From: Paenibacillus sp. J45TS6
GTDB lineage: Bacteria > Bacillota > Bacilli > Paenibacillales > Paenibacillaceae
Length of the DNA: 64,000 nucleotides
Reading direction: 5' to 3'
Assembly: GCF_018403285.1 (NCBI RefSeq)
Contig: NZ_BOSJ01000002.1
Location: forward strand, 1-64,000
Part shown: positions 39,706 to 48,546 of the stretch, piece by piece
Layout of the letters: each line of letters begins with the position of its first letter
Position numbering within the stretch: the stretch's first letter is position 1
Notes under the pieces: model-generated
Databases searched by the model: none
Told to the model about the DNA's origin: nothing
The model's input: the letters and a program-made list of their open reading frames with translations, nothing else
Made by a program: the position numbers and the translations under genes

Positions 39706-39736
39706 AAAAAGAAGGCTGAACAGCAGCCTTCTTCTT
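39706..39736 (-). terminator. ctp protease terminator
   Basis: Stem AAGAAGGCTG/CAGCCTTCTT with a short loop followed by T7 on the minus strand. It separates the ctp gene from the minJ-like gene. Confidence 0.88.
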
Positions 39737-39828
39737 GAAATCAGACAGTTATTCAACTATCTGCATTCCTGATTCCAGTTAAGAAAAACTTTTCTGAACA
39801 TTACATGTTCACCCTTGTTTTTCTTGTA

Positions 39829-41289
39829 TTAATTCGACGTAGCCGAAGTTATTTCCTTCTTCATTTCAGATACGGCTTTTTTAAGTTGGGTATCATACTG
39901 CGGATCACTGATTTTCTCAATGAGCGCTGCTTCGAGTGCTCCTGCCGTTTTCTCATCTAAGATGCCACTGGCTGTAAGTCCTTTGGAAGCCTGGAATGCC
40001 TTAATCGCAGTTTGTGTCTTAGCATCGAAATATCCATCTTTACGGTCTGTTTTAAATCCAAGTCCCTCCAGCATCGTTTGTGCATTCTTCACATCCGTGC
40101 TGTTCGAATCAAGTTTAAGCGGTAAGTTATCCTTGGTAATCGGAGCTACTGAGAAGTATTCAGGCTGACTGACCGTAAGATCAGGTTCAATCCCTTTCTC
40201 ATGAATCCAATCTCCATTCGGTGTAAGCCATTTTGCTATCGTAATCTTCACTAGGCTTCCATCGCCAAGCTGACGTTCAAAACTTGTCTGAACCGTTCCT
40301 TTACCAAAAGAGTTCTCTCCGAGCAGGGTTGCTCCTGCGGATTGCTGCAAAGCACCCGCCAGAATCTCGGAAGCACTCGCACTACCTTTATTCATAAGTA
40401 GACTTACAGGGTAAGGTTTCGCAGAACCCTTAGATTCATTCTTCTCCCGTTTGCCGTTCTTATCTTCTACCTGAACAATGAGCTCGCCTTTTGGAACAAA
40501 TTGTTCTGCAATATCAATGACAACCGATAACACACCACCAGGGTTGTTCCTTACATCAATGATAAGGCCTTTCATATTCTGGGCTTCGAGCTTGGCTAGC
40601 TCTTCTTCAAAACGTTCTGCAGTATTCAGCGAGAATTGGGTAATAGTAATGATACCAACCCCATCTTCCTGCATTTCTGCGTATACGGTTTCCAGGTCGA
40701 TGTCATCTCTTACAATCGTAAATTCGAGTGGATCCGTGGAACCTGCCCGCTGAACAGAAACCTTAGCTTCGCTGCCCTTTGGACCACGGATTTTGTTAAC
40801 GGCCTCATTCAGGTCAAGTCCTTGAAGAGATTCTCCATTCACCGATAAAATGACGTCCTTGGATCGTATACCTGCTTTTTCTGCTGGTGACCCTTTAATT
40901 GGCGAGACTACAATGACATTTCCATCCTGAGAGGAAACCTCAGCACCAATTCCTGTAAAGGATCCTTCGATCGATTCTTCAAACTGTGCTGCTGTCTCCT
41001 GTCCCATATAACTGGAATAAGGATCACCTAGTGCTCCCATCATTCCGTTAATCGCACCATCAATCAGTTCGGTACGATCAATATCCTGATAGTAGTTCTC
41101 TTCAATTAGATCAAGCGTTGTTTCGATTTTCGAAAGATCATTCTTCTGACTGCTTCCGGTTACACTCGCAAGTAAACCTTCTCCACCCTGAGTATTCAGA
41201 GATTGAAAGTTTACAAATGCCAGTGTCAGCAAACACCCGCCTAGTAGGCCAATGATAACCAGCATGAAAGCAGAACGCTTCTTCATCAT
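39829..41289 (-). CDS. ctpB: C-terminal processing peptidase, S41 family (CtpB-like)
   Basis: Secreted, membrane-anchored protease of about 486 aa. A single N-terminal anchor (SAFMLVIIGLLGGCLLTLAFV), a PDZ domain (about 100-180: GSFTGIGAEV, SPIKGSPAEKAGIRSKDVILSVNGE), and the S41 core with DVRNNPGG, the catalytic Ser in MNKGSASASEI and Lys in SFGKGTVQ. A peptidoglycan-binding module ends the protein (DVKNAQTMLEGLGF). In B. subtilis the corresponding gene (yvjB/ctpB) sits next to ftsX and cleaves the sporulation protease SpoIVFA; a role in sporulation signalling or wall turnover is inferred. ATG at 41289 is chosen; an upstream in-frame codon at 41331 has no ribosome-binding site. Confidence 0.9.
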   Translation of the reverse strand: MMKKRSAFMLVIIGLLGGCLLTLAFVNFQSLNTQGGEGLLASVTGSSQKNDLSKIETTLDLIEENYYQDIDRTELIDGAINGMMGALGDPYSSYMGQETAAQFEESIEGSFTGIGAEVSSQDGNVIVVSPIKGSPAEKAGIRSKDVILSVNGESLQGLDLNEAVNKIRGPKGSEAKVSVQRAGSTDPLEFTIVRDDIDLETVYAEMQEDGVGIITITQFSLNTAERFEEELAKLEAQNMKGLIIDVRNNPGGVLSVVIDIAEQFVPKGELIVQVEDKNGKREKNESKGSAKPYPVSLLMNKGSASASEILAGALQQSAGATLLGENSFGKGTVQTSFERQLGDGSLVKITIAKWLTPNGDWIHEKGIEPDLTVSQPEYFSVAPITKDNLPLKLDSNSTDVKNAQTMLEGLGFKTDRKDGYFDAKTQTAIKAFQASKGLTASGILDEKTAGALEAALIEKISDPQYDTQLKKAVSEMKKEITSATSN

Positions 41290-41394
41290 GAGCGTCACCG
41301 CCCTTTCTATTCCGTCTGACTTACAATTCACCCTGATCTACCAGCAAGAGTATATGATAAGCTTGTACGGAATATGCCCTAAGTATGCCGAATT

Positions 41395-42702
41395 TTACAA
41401 ATAATTCATTGGATTCGTATGACTACCGTTCACCCGTACTTCAAAGTGCAAGTGATTTCCCGTTGAGTTACCTGTTGAACCGACTTCTGCTATTTTCTGA
41501 CCGCGTGTTACACTGTCGCCTTCTTTAACCTTGATTCCACCATTACGAATATGTCCATATAACGTCCACAGACCGTCTCCATGATCAACTATGACGGTAT
41601 TCCCGTAACCGCTTGTCCATTCAGCCACAATGACTACTCCACTATCAGCTGCCGTAATCGTCGTACCTTCTGGTGCTGCAAAGTCGACTCCAGCATGCAT
41701 TTTACCTACTACACCGGTAATGGGGTGAACCCTCGGTCCATAACCGGATGAAATATAGGCACCTGAAATTGGCATCGCGAAAACTCCACTGCCGCTGGAA
41801 GTGCTGCTGCTCGAAGAACTACTGGAACTGGAGTTGGAACTCGAGCTAGAGCTGGAAGAAGAAACTTTCTGTTGTGCTTTTTTACGAGCTGCTTCTTCTG
41901 CTGCTGCTTTGGCTCTCGCTGCTGCCGCAGCTTGTTCTGCTTTCAGTTTATTCTTCTCTTGAAGCAGAGATGAACGTTTGCTCGCAATCTCAACTAGCAT
42001 GCGGTCTTGTTCTTCACTCAGTTCTTCCTGAGATTCGATCTCCCCATCATACTGAGCGATAAGCTGCTGCTTTTCTACCTCTTTTGCATCAAGTTCCGCT
42101 TTGCGCTCTTTCTTATCTGCGTATAACTGCTTATGTTCTTTGTATTGTTCTTCAAGCTCTTGCTTCTTCTGAACAACCAATTCTTTGTCTTTCTTATGTT
42201 CTTCTAGTAGATTCTGATCTTGATCGACAATCATCTTGAGTGAATCTGCACGTTGAAGGAAATCCGCAAAACTAGTAGATGAAAGTAATACATCAAGGTA
42301 AGACACCGATCCATCGGTATACATCAAACGCACACGCGATTCTAGCAATTCTTCACGGGCTGCAATCCGTTCTTCCGCTTCTTTCAACTCTTTTTTGGTA
42401 AGTCGTAAATTTTCTTCTGTTAACTCAATCTTATAAGAAATGTTAATGAGTTCATTACTTACAATATTAATCTGTTCGATTATTTTATTCAAATAATCTT
42501 CCGTTTTTTGCTTGTTATGTTCAGCTTCTTCTTTTTTCTTAGCTGCCTCTTCCCGTTTTGTTTTGGCAGACTGTGATTGTTCCTCGAGCTGTTTAATTTC
42601 ATTATCGATATCATTCAAGCTAGAAGCAGCATAACCATAACTAGGTGATAGGATTGCAGCGGTGAGTAAACTCATCGCAAGTGCAGTAGCTGTCTTTTTC
42701 AA
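41395..42702 (-). CDS. Murein hydrolase / activator with M23 domain (EnvC/PcsB-like)
   Basis: 435 aa. Signal peptide (KKTATALAMSLLTAAILSPSYGYA), then about 200 residues of coiled coil rich in Glu, Lys and Gln, a striking Ser-rich linker of about 25 residues, and a C-terminal M23 LytM domain with its zinc ligands (H-x3-D in MHAGVDF and HLHFEV). This arrangement is that of wall hydrolases controlled by FtsEX (EnvC, PcsB, CwlO). Its gene lies directly downstream of ftsE-ftsX on the same strand. The preferred start is TTG at 42702, after GGGGA; ATG at 42723 lacks a Shine-Dalgarno and would add charged residues before the signal. Confidence 0.88.
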   Translation of the reverse strand: MKKTATALAMSLLTAAILSPSYGYAASSLNDIDNEIKQLEEQSQSAKTKREEAAKKKEEAEHNKQKTEDYLNKIIEQINIVSNELINISYKIELTEENLRLTKKELKEAEERIAAREELLESRVRLMYTDGSVSYLDVLLSSTSFADFLQRADSLKMIVDQDQNLLEEHKKDKELVVQKKQELEEQYKEHKQLYADKKERKAELDAKEVEKQQLIAQYDGEIESQEELSEEQDRMLVEIASKRSSLLQEKNKLKAEQAAAAARAKAAAEEAARKKAQQKVSSSSSSSSSNSSSSSSSSSSTSSGSGVFAMPISGAYISSGYGPRVHPITGVVGKMHAGVDFAAPEGTTITAADSGVVIVAEWTSGYGNTVIVDHGDGLWTLYGHIRNGGIKVKEGDSVTRGQKIAEVGSTGNSTGNHLHFEVRVNGSHTNPMNYL

Positions 42703-42776
42703 GTTCTCTTCCCCATCCTTCATTTAAAATAAATATATATCAGTGCAAATTATTTTCTTATTGTGATGAGCAGCTG

Positions 42777-42800
42777 CCCCTAAACCGGGACAGCCGTCAT
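42777..42800 (-). other. Hairpin between ftsX and the M23 hydrolase gene
   Basis: On the minus strand GCTGTCCC/GGGGCAGC forms an 8-bp stem with a 6-nt loop and no T run, placed 16 bp after the ftsX stop. It may limit read-through or stabilise one part of the transcript; it is not a standard terminator. Confidence 0.5.
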
Positions 42801-42815
42801 AAATGTAGTTATCAA

Positions 42816-43733
42816 TTAGACTTTCAGTGACTTACGAATAGACAATGTGCTGCCTAGAACGCCAACGAGTACTCCCATGATGAGAAGTGAACCTCCGAGC
42901 CAAGCCCATAGACTGGATAAAGGTACCAGGTTCAGCATTTTAATAATAATATCTTCCTGTACGGTAATAAGCAGCTGGTTGTAACCAGCAAATAAAATTC
43001 CGATCGTAATAAGTGAACCGATAAGGCCGATAAGTGCACCTTCCACAAAAAATGGCCAACGAATGAATGCATTCGTGGCACCAACTAGCTTCATAATCCC
43101 AATCTCCCGGCGTCTTGCCAGGATCGTCACGCGAATCGTGTTGGAAATCAGGAACATAGACATTAGTGCAAGTCCGGCAACAAATACAAAACCTATGGTC
43201 CGGATCAGACGTGTAATCTTGAACAACGTCTCCACCGTCTCTTCACCAAAATTAACTTTCATAATAGGCTTCTCAGTATATTTCTCATTCAGAGCTTCAA
43301 TCTTCTCCGCTACAAAATCAACGGTACTCGGATCAATAAGCTCAACTCGAATGGTGTCTGGAAGCGGGTTGTTATCTACATCAAAGCCTTCCAAAAGTTC
43401 TTGTTGATCTTCACCAAGCTTTTCTTTAAATTCAGCCAATCCTTGATCTTTAGGAACAAACGCGATCGAACTTACCTCTGGCATCGCTGCAATTTCTTCT
43501 TGTAATGTTGTACGAAGCTCCTCATCTACATTCAGCTGCAGGTACGTACTGATCTCTACCTGGCTGTCCGCATTATCGGCGATCGAATTAACATTCACGA
43601 CCAAGAGAACAAACACTCCTAAAATCAATAGAGAAACAACAATAGACGTTATGGAGGCAATAGACATCCAACCGTTGCGGAAAATACTCTTGAATCCTTC
43701 CCGCAGATGGCGCAAGAAGGTACTAAAATTCAT
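42816..43733 (-). CDS. ftsX: Cell-division ABC transporter-like permease FtsX
   Basis: 305 aa membrane partner of FtsE; the pair passes ATP-driven conformational change to extracellular peptidoglycan hydrolases. Four hydrophobic segments (about 24-45, 175-200, 225-245, 270-295), with the large extracellular loop after the first (about 46-170). The FtsX signature includes NWMS-like GWMSIASITSIVVSLLILG, TIRVTILARRREIGIMKLVGAT and FIRWPFFVEGALIGLIGS. The ATG lies 11 bp inside the end of ftsE, with AGGGG 9 nt upstream. Confidence 0.95.
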   Translation of the reverse strand: MNFSTFLRHLREGFKSIFRNGWMSIASITSIVVSLLILGVFVLLVVNVNSIADNADSQVEISTYLQLNVDEELRTTLQEEIAAMPEVSSIAFVPKDQGLAEFKEKLGEDQQELLEGFDVDNNPLPDTIRVELIDPSTVDFVAEKIEALNEKYTEKPIMKVNFGEETVETLFKITRLIRTIGFVFVAGLALMSMFLISNTIRVTILARRREIGIMKLVGATNAFIRWPFFVEGALIGLIGSLITIGILFAGYNQLLITVQEDIIIKMLNLVPLSSLWAWLGGSLLIMGVLVGVLGSTLSIRKSLKV

Positions 43734-44409
43734 AGCCGTATTCCCCTCTCAGCTCGTCTCTAACGATGTGGCCTTTTTCGATCGCAATAACCCGTTTTCT
43801 CATCTTGTTCACGATGTCACGGTTATGCGTAGCCATAACAATGGTCGTTCCCCGGAAATTAATTTCATCAAGAAGCTGCATAATTCCCCAGGACGTCTCG
43901 GGATCCAGGTTGCCGGTAGGCTCATCCGCAATAATGACGGAAGGATTATTCACAATGGCTCTTGCAATCGCAATCCGCTGCTGCTCGCCGCCAGAGAGTT
44001 GTGCCGGCTCGCGGTCTGCCTTTTCCTTAAGGCCTACCAGATCGAGAACTTCCATTACACGTTTCTTGATATGCTTCTTAGGGGCTTCAATAACCTCCAT
44101 AGCAAAAGCAACATTCTCATATGCCGTCATCTTGGGCAGCAGTCTGAAGTCCTGAAAGACAACCCCAATATTTCTTCTGACATAAGGAATCTTACGATGT
44201 TTCAACTTTCCAATATTAAATCCGTTCACTGATATTTGACCTTTAGTCGGTACTTCTTCTCTGTAAATCAATTTCATAAAAGTCGATTTGCCCGCTCCAG
44301 AGGGGCCGACGATATAAACAAATTCATTGCGGTCGATCTTCACCGAAACGCCTTGAAGCGCATGCGCACCATTCGGATAGGTCTTCCACACGTCTTGTAA
44401 CTCAATCAC
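43723..44409 (-). CDS. ftsE: Cell-division ATP-binding protein FtsE
   Basis: 228 aa ABC ATPase. Walker A GPSGAGKST at 35-43, Q loop region VFQDFRLLP, signature LSGGEQQRIAIARA, Walker B VIIADEPTGNLD, His switch MATHNRD. YPNGAHAL near the N terminus is typical FtsE. The start is GTG at 44409, preceded by GGGA. Overlaps ftsX and leads the ftsE-ftsX-M23 hydrolase run, a coherent module for wall opening during elongation or division. In B. subtilis FtsEX activates CwlO. Confidence 0.96.
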   Translation of the reverse strand: MIELQDVWKTYPNGAHALQGVSVKIDRNEFVYIVGPSGAGKSTFMKLIYREEVPTKGQISVNGFNIGKLKHRKIPYVRRNIGVVFQDFRLLPKMTAYENVAFAMEVIEAPKKHIKKRVMEVLDLVGLKEKADREPAQLSGGEQQRIAIARAIVNNPSVIIADEPTGNLDPETSWGIMQLLDEINFRGTTIVMATHNRDIVNKMRKRVIAIEKGHIVRDELRGEYGYEF

Positions 44410-44510
44410 ATCATCACTTCCCGTTGCATTAGTAGCTTCTTTTGCTCATTTCGACACTTTCCAATGATTTCCTTTAAAATCTCTCGATTTTCATCAAGAT
44501 GTCTCTCATT

Positions 44511-44526
44511 GTAACAAATTTGTTAC
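44511..44526. promoter_or_regulatory. 16-bp perfect palindrome, operator-like
   Basis: GTAACAAATTTGTTAC in the 209-bp divergent spacer between ftsE and the vanW-family gene, about 100 bp from each start codon. The length and symmetry suit a dimeric repressor; the regulator is unknown. A related arrangement (GTAACA, 6 nt, TGTTAC) occurs at 48417-48434 before yhbD. Confidence 0.5.
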
Positions 44527-44618
44527 CTTTTGAGTAGCCGAAAGATTTCCTCTCCTTCCGCATATATTGAAAGAGTGTTCCTAACACCGGGAAAACAGAA
44601 GTCTGAGAGGAGTTCTAT

Positions 44619-46073
44619 ATGAAAAAAGTTCACATTTCGTTCATTGTTTTCGCGTTTCTTTCTCTCTTATTCGCTTTTATCTTCGGCTGGCTATACATGT
44701 ACGCTCACCAGTCCAAAATCCCCCCAGGAGTTCATTTGTCCGGGTGGTCTGTAGGAGGGCAGAATAAGGATACCGTGCTACAGGAGTTAGAACAGAAACT
44801 CACAGCACTTGAAAACCTTCCGCTGGGAGTAAAGTCCGAGAACAATCCTATTTCCGAAACGAAACTAACACTGGCTGATGCGGGAGTGACGTACAAAGCC
44901 GATCAATTCAAACAAGCTTTACGTACTCTTTCAGAAGGCGGACTCGTCCAAAGAGTAGTTCAGCGCTGGCATTTCACTAAGGAATGGAAGCTAGAGGTTA
45001 GCATAGTTCCTGATCATCTCAAACAAAAACTCACTCCAGCCTGGGAAGAAAAGCATTTCGGAAATCCCGTAAATGCAGTTCGGAAAATTACACCAAACGA
45101 CGAAGTCGTTTATACACCGGAACAAAATGTACAGCGGATTAAGTGGGATCAAATGGATGCGATTATATCTCAAGTCATACCTGACCATTTTTCATTACTT
45201 AATAAGAAAGATAAAGAGCCGCCTAGTATAGTTATCGACCTTCCCCTCCAAGAGTTGAAGCCCTCCGTTACCATTGCTTCTCTAAAAGAAGAAGGGATTG
45301 AAAGGAAGATCATTGAAGTGGTGACGTCTCTTGGATCAAGTGGAGAAGGAAGAGCACATAATGTCAGCGCTGCAGCCAGCGCGTTAAACGGGCTTATTTT
45401 AAAACCAGGGGATATTTTTGATTATGGCAGTATCGTGGAAAAAGCAGAAAAGGAGAGTGGATTTCAGGAAGCGCCGGTCATTGTAAAAGGTCAGTTAGTA
45501 CCCGGTGTCGGGGGAGGTATATGCCAGGTATCCAGCACACTATATAATGCAGCCCTGCGAACAGGACTAGAGATTGTCGAGAGAAGGAATCATTCGCTTC
45601 CCGTCAGTTATCTTCCTAAGGGTCTTGATGCAACTTTTGCATCGGGGTACATTAATTTCCGTTTTAAAAACACGACAGATAAACACCTTCTTATTAAAGC
45701 AGAGGTAAAAGACCGCGAACTGAATGTCTCCTTCTTCGGAACTTTTCCGGAGAATGTAAGTTACGAACTCGATACCGAACTTCTCGAAACACTCTCAGCT
45801 CCGCTCACCTATGTATCAGATCATTCCCTTTCCCCAGGAAGCGAGATGGTGCGCCAGGCCGGTTCAACCGGATATGTCGTTGCTTCTTATCAAATCAAGA
45901 AGGTAAACGGAGAAGTCGTCTCTCGTAAGTTGATATCTAAAGACACCTATCGGCCGCAAGACCGAGTTCTTGCTGTAAACCGTGCTGCTCAGGAGGAAGA
46001 ACCACCTCCATCGCCGCCCTCTTCGGACACCCCTCCCGTGGAAGATGGAGTTCGTACGGAAGACGCTGGCTAA
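44619..46073 (+). CDS. VanW-family secreted/membrane protein
   Basis: 484 aa. An N-terminal membrane anchor or signal (about 5-28, HISFIVFAFLSLLFAFIFGW) is followed by a region like the peptidoglycan-binding PG_binding_4 domain (HLSGWSVGGQNKDTVLQELE) and the VanW domain (about 255-400): AHNVSAAASALNGLILKPGDIFDY, GQLVPGVGGGICQVSST, RRNHSLPVSYLPKGLDATF. The C terminus is a Pro/Glu-rich tail. VanW-type proteins occur with vancomycin resistance clusters and widely elsewhere without proven function; a cell-wall role is inferred. AGGAG is 6 nt before ATG. Divergent from ftsE; a terminator follows. Confidence 0.88.
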   Translation: MKKVHISFIVFAFLSLLFAFIFGWLYMYAHQSKIPPGVHLSGWSVGGQNKDTVLQELEQKLTALENLPLGVKSENNPISETKLTLADAGVTYKADQFKQALRTLSEGGLVQRVVQRWHFTKEWKLEVSIVPDHLKQKLTPAWEEKHFGNPVNAVRKITPNDEVVYTPEQNVQRIKWDQMDAIISQVIPDHFSLLNKKDKEPPSIVIDLPLQELKPSVTIASLKEEGIERKIIEVVTSLGSSGEGRAHNVSAAASALNGLILKPGDIFDYGSIVEKAEKESGFQEAPVIVKGQLVPGVGGGICQVSSTLYNAALRTGLEIVERRNHSLPVSYLPKGLDATFASGYINFRFKNTTDKHLLIKAEVKDRELNVSFFGTFPENVSYELDTELLETLSAPLTYVSDHSLSPGSEMVRQAGSTGYVVASYQIKKVNGEVVSRKLISKDTYRPQDRVLAVNRAAQEEEPPPSPPSSDTPPVEDGVRTEDAG

Positions 46074-46127
46074 ATTTCAATAGAAAAAGAGCGCTGCATC
46101 CATGCGCGCACAATAATAACCCGGGCT

Positions 46128-46163
46128 AGTATGGTGCATACGTCCGGGTTTCTTTATTTTCTA
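46128..46163 (+). terminator. Terminator of the vanW-family gene
   Basis: Stem AACCCGG/CCGGGTT with a loop of about 9-19 nt (GTATG/CATAC pairs inside) followed by TCTTTATTTT on the plus strand. Confidence 0.75.
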
Positions 46164-46199
46164 TAACCGATTCATGGTGTATTACACCTGCTCATTCAT

Positions 46200-46919
46200 C
46201 TATAACGAACCGATCTGGTTGCAAACCTCTGTCACTGCGTCTGAATGCTTCTTGCAGGACTCACTATATTCGACAAGCCCAATTCGGCACCCAGGACCAA
46301 TATAAACCTTACGTCCTCTTACTACTTTAGCTTCTGTATGCTCTAGATGCACCACATCACCTTCTATCGTGTCCGCGATCAGATTACTTTGGCGCTTAGG
46401 GTTAAACATATGGAAGAGAGAAGATATCAGCGTTCGTTTAATCTCAATCTTGTGACCGCCGATCTCGGCAACTTTACAGAGCCCATACAATCCAATATCG
46501 ATGTGTTCAGCATTCAGCATCCCCTCTGTCTCAATGGCCCCTTTAATCCTCAATTGTTCTGCACTGCAATCGCCATGAAGGCGAACCGAGCCAAATGCTT
46601 TAAAATGCTCACTATGAATGGAACGTTTAACGACCGTATCTCCGTTTAGCTTCACATGCCGGACTTCCAGTTTCCCACCCACTTCGAACTGTCCGCTCGT
46701 TTTAATGGAATCTCCGTATACATCGCCCTGGACATGAAGACTTCCCGTAAGCTTAATCTGATTACTCCGGAGATGCCCATTTACCGCCGCTGTACCCGTA
46801 CATTTAAAATACTGGCTCTCCACATCACTATGAATCACACCTTCTCCTACAACCTTTACGTTTCGAACGGTGCCTCCATTAGAACTTCCGGTGCCTGTTA
46901 TCTTAATGTCTTTATCCAT
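46200..46919 (-). CDS. yhbF: Bactofilin-like polymer-forming protein (YhbF/BacF-like)
   Basis: 239 aa built of short beta-helix repeats: alternating G-x-V/I strands such as GEGVIHSDVESQYFKCTG, GSLHVQGDVYGDSI, GAIETEGMLNAEHIDIG. The bactofilin/YhbE-F pattern IEIKRTLISSLFHMFNP and the C-terminal ...GPGCRIGLVEYSES match its neighbour, so the two are paralogues. In B. subtilis BacE and BacF are needed for flagellar assembly. AGGAG lies 7 nt before ATG at 46919, which also begins the conserved DIKITGTGSSNGG core. Third gene of the yhbD-E-F order; a motAB pair lies 8 kb away. Confidence 0.85.
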   Translation of the reverse strand: MDKDIKITGTGSSNGGTVRNVKVVGEGVIHSDVESQYFKCTGTAAVNGHLRSNQIKLTGSLHVQGDVYGDSIKTSGQFEVGGKLEVRHVKLNGDTVVKRSIHSEHFKAFGSVRLHGDCSAEQLRIKGAIETEGMLNAEHIDIGLYGLCKVAEIGGHKIEIKRTLISSLFHMFNPKRQSNLIADTIEGDVVHLEHTEAKVVRGRKVYIGPGCRIGLVEYSESCKKHSDAVTEVCNQIGSL

Positions 46920-46970
46920 GTATTCGCTCCTGTATCCTGTTATCATCTATGTTTCCTCCCCACTTCCGCC

Positions 46971-47747
46971 TTACACCTGGATCTGCCGCCCTACTTGAGA
47001 TTCTGGATCTTGCTCGTAAGATACGCTATATTCCACTACACCAATCTCGCAACCCGGACCGATGATAATCCGGCTTCCTCTGACTGTACCCGCATGCGTA
47101 TGTTCTAGATAGATATCGTCCCCTTCTATAATGTGGGTCTTCAGTCTAGGTGTCATAGCAGGTACGAATTGATCCAGTAATCTTACCTTCGATTTACGGC
47201 GTACCTGAATTTGTTCCCCGCCAATCTCTTCTACCTCACAACGATGATGAAGCATAATATCCACGGTTCCTGCGTTCAGCATACCCTTGATTTTGAAAAC
47301 GCCCTGTACTTCGATGGTCTCACATTCCACGTCTTTCCCTACTGTAATCCCACCTGCTACCTCTACACAGCTTCCTATCAATTTTCCATCAATCGTCGCT
47401 TTCCCGTTTACAATCAATTTATCGGTCTCCAGATGTTCTCTAATGGATGATACTCCATCAATTCGGGTCTGTTTTGTTTTAACACCGCCTTCAACCTTGC
47501 TGCTGCCATTGACTTGATATTCATCCGCAACGACAGTTCCCTGAATATTGGCTGAACCATTCACAACATACCGCTCACAGCGAAGATTTCCTTGCAATCC
47601 CGATGTACCATTTACTTCGTAACTCACACAATCGATATCACCAGAAAATTTACCAACCCCATCTACACGAACATGACGATAGGTACCACCCGATGCTTTG
47701 CCAACACCTGAAATATTTATGTCTGGTCTGGACTGCTCGTTCCTCAT
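46971..47747 (-). CDS. yhbE: Bactofilin-like polymer-forming protein (YhbE/BacE-like)
   Basis: 258 aa beta-helix protein with repeats DINISGVGKASGGTYRHVRVDG, NVNGSANIQGTV-like turns and GVFKIKGMLNAGTVDIML. The tail GPGCEIGVVEYSVSYEQD parallels the downstream paralogue's GPGCRIGLVEYSESCKKH. Likely forms non-nucleotide-dependent filaments on the membrane or in the cytoplasm. ATG overlaps the stop of the regulator gene by 4 bp (ATGA), so translation is coupled. Confidence 0.85.
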   Translation of the reverse strand: MRNEQSRPDINISGVGKASGGTYRHVRVDGVGKFSGDIDCVSYEVNGTSGLQGNLRCERYVVNGSANIQGTVVADEYQVNGSSKVEGGVKTKQTRIDGVSSIREHLETDKLIVNGKATIDGKLIGSCVEVAGGITVGKDVECETIEVQGVFKIKGMLNAGTVDIMLHHRCEVEEIGGEQIQVRRKSKVRLLDQFVPAMTPRLKTHIIEGDDIYLEHTHAGTVRGSRIIIGPGCEIGVVEYSVSYEQDPESQVGRQIQV

Positions 47748-48391
47748 AAGAACCCCTCCGATTCACTCAATTTGACTTTCAACTGCTCCAAATAAGTACC
47801 TAGAGATAAACGCAGAACTTCCTTAACACCTGTGTCAAAATATACTTCGCTTCCCGTAGTCAGCATCGTAAATAGGGGGATTCCCATTTTTCGGGTCAAA
47901 ATGATGTCACAACCTTTATCTTGAAACTTGCTGTAATACGTCTGGAACGTCTGTACAAGTAAAATTCCTTCTTCCCGGTTCATCTGTCCACTGGCAAGAG
48001 CCTGATCCAAAACATAGATACACAGCATTTCCTCAAAAGAAAAAGTTTGTTTCTCCTTTTCACTTCCACTTTCTAAAAAAAGATGTATTGAAATCGGTGT
48101 TACCAGATGTTTTTGCTCCATTTCTACACGGGTAAGCACCTTGTTACTCACCGAAGGGGAGAACACATCGGCCAATTCATCCAAAGAAAGTTCATCTTTC
48201 ATGTTTTTTATTCGGTCAATTCGTGTTAAGATGCTTTCCCTAGGAAAAAAAGTCTCCTGTCCTGTAAAAGAAGATTTACGTATAAACCAATCCTCTGGTA
48301 TTAGGTTTTTTCGCTTCCAACGATAGAGTTGACCGTATGATATTCCCGTCTGTTCCAAAAGTTCTTTCTTAGATATTAAGTCTTCAGTCAT
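47744..48391 (-). CDS. yhbD: MerR-like regulator of the bactofilin operon (YhbD-like)
   Basis: 215 aa. Residues 5-75 form a MerR-type winged helix-turn-helix (SKKELLEQTGISYGQLYRWKRKNLIPEDWF, ESILTRIDRIKNMKDELSLDELADVF). The rest is alpha-helical and does not resemble a known metal or drug sensor; it has a possible thiol-free ligand pocket. It leads the yhbD-E-F operon and overlaps yhbE by 4 bp. ACAATGTTA-type inverted repeats just upstream are good candidates for autoregulation. The Shine-Dalgarno (AGGAT) is modest. Confidence 0.85.
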   Translation of the reverse strand: MTEDLISKKELLEQTGISYGQLYRWKRKNLIPEDWFIRKSSFTGQETFFPRESILTRIDRIKNMKDELSLDELADVFSPSVSNKVLTRVEMEQKHLVTPISIHLFLESGSEKEKQTFSFEEMLCIYVLDQALASGQMNREEGILLVQTFQTYYSKFQDKGCDIILTRKMGIPLFTMLTTGSEVYFDTGVKEVLRLSLGTYLEQLKVKLSESEGFL

Positions 48392-48411
48392 GTAATCCTA
48401 ACCCCCTGAAG

Positions 48412-48431
48412 ACAATGTAACATAACATTGT
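48412..48431. promoter_or_regulatory. Inverted repeat ACAATGT-N6-ACATTGT upstream of yhbD
   Basis: Starts about 20 bp upstream of the yhbD start codon. A further copy of the same half-sites lies at 48703-48737. Placement within the yhbD leader suggests control of the operon, perhaps by YhbD itself. Confidence 0.5.
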
Positions 48432-48546
48432 TACGCTGTAAATGTATGTTTCATTCATTTCTCTGTTTTTATTGATGGGACGCTTGTTTTCTCTTTATTT
48501 AAAGAAATTTATGTAGAAAAATAGATTTATTATTTAGTTACCAACC

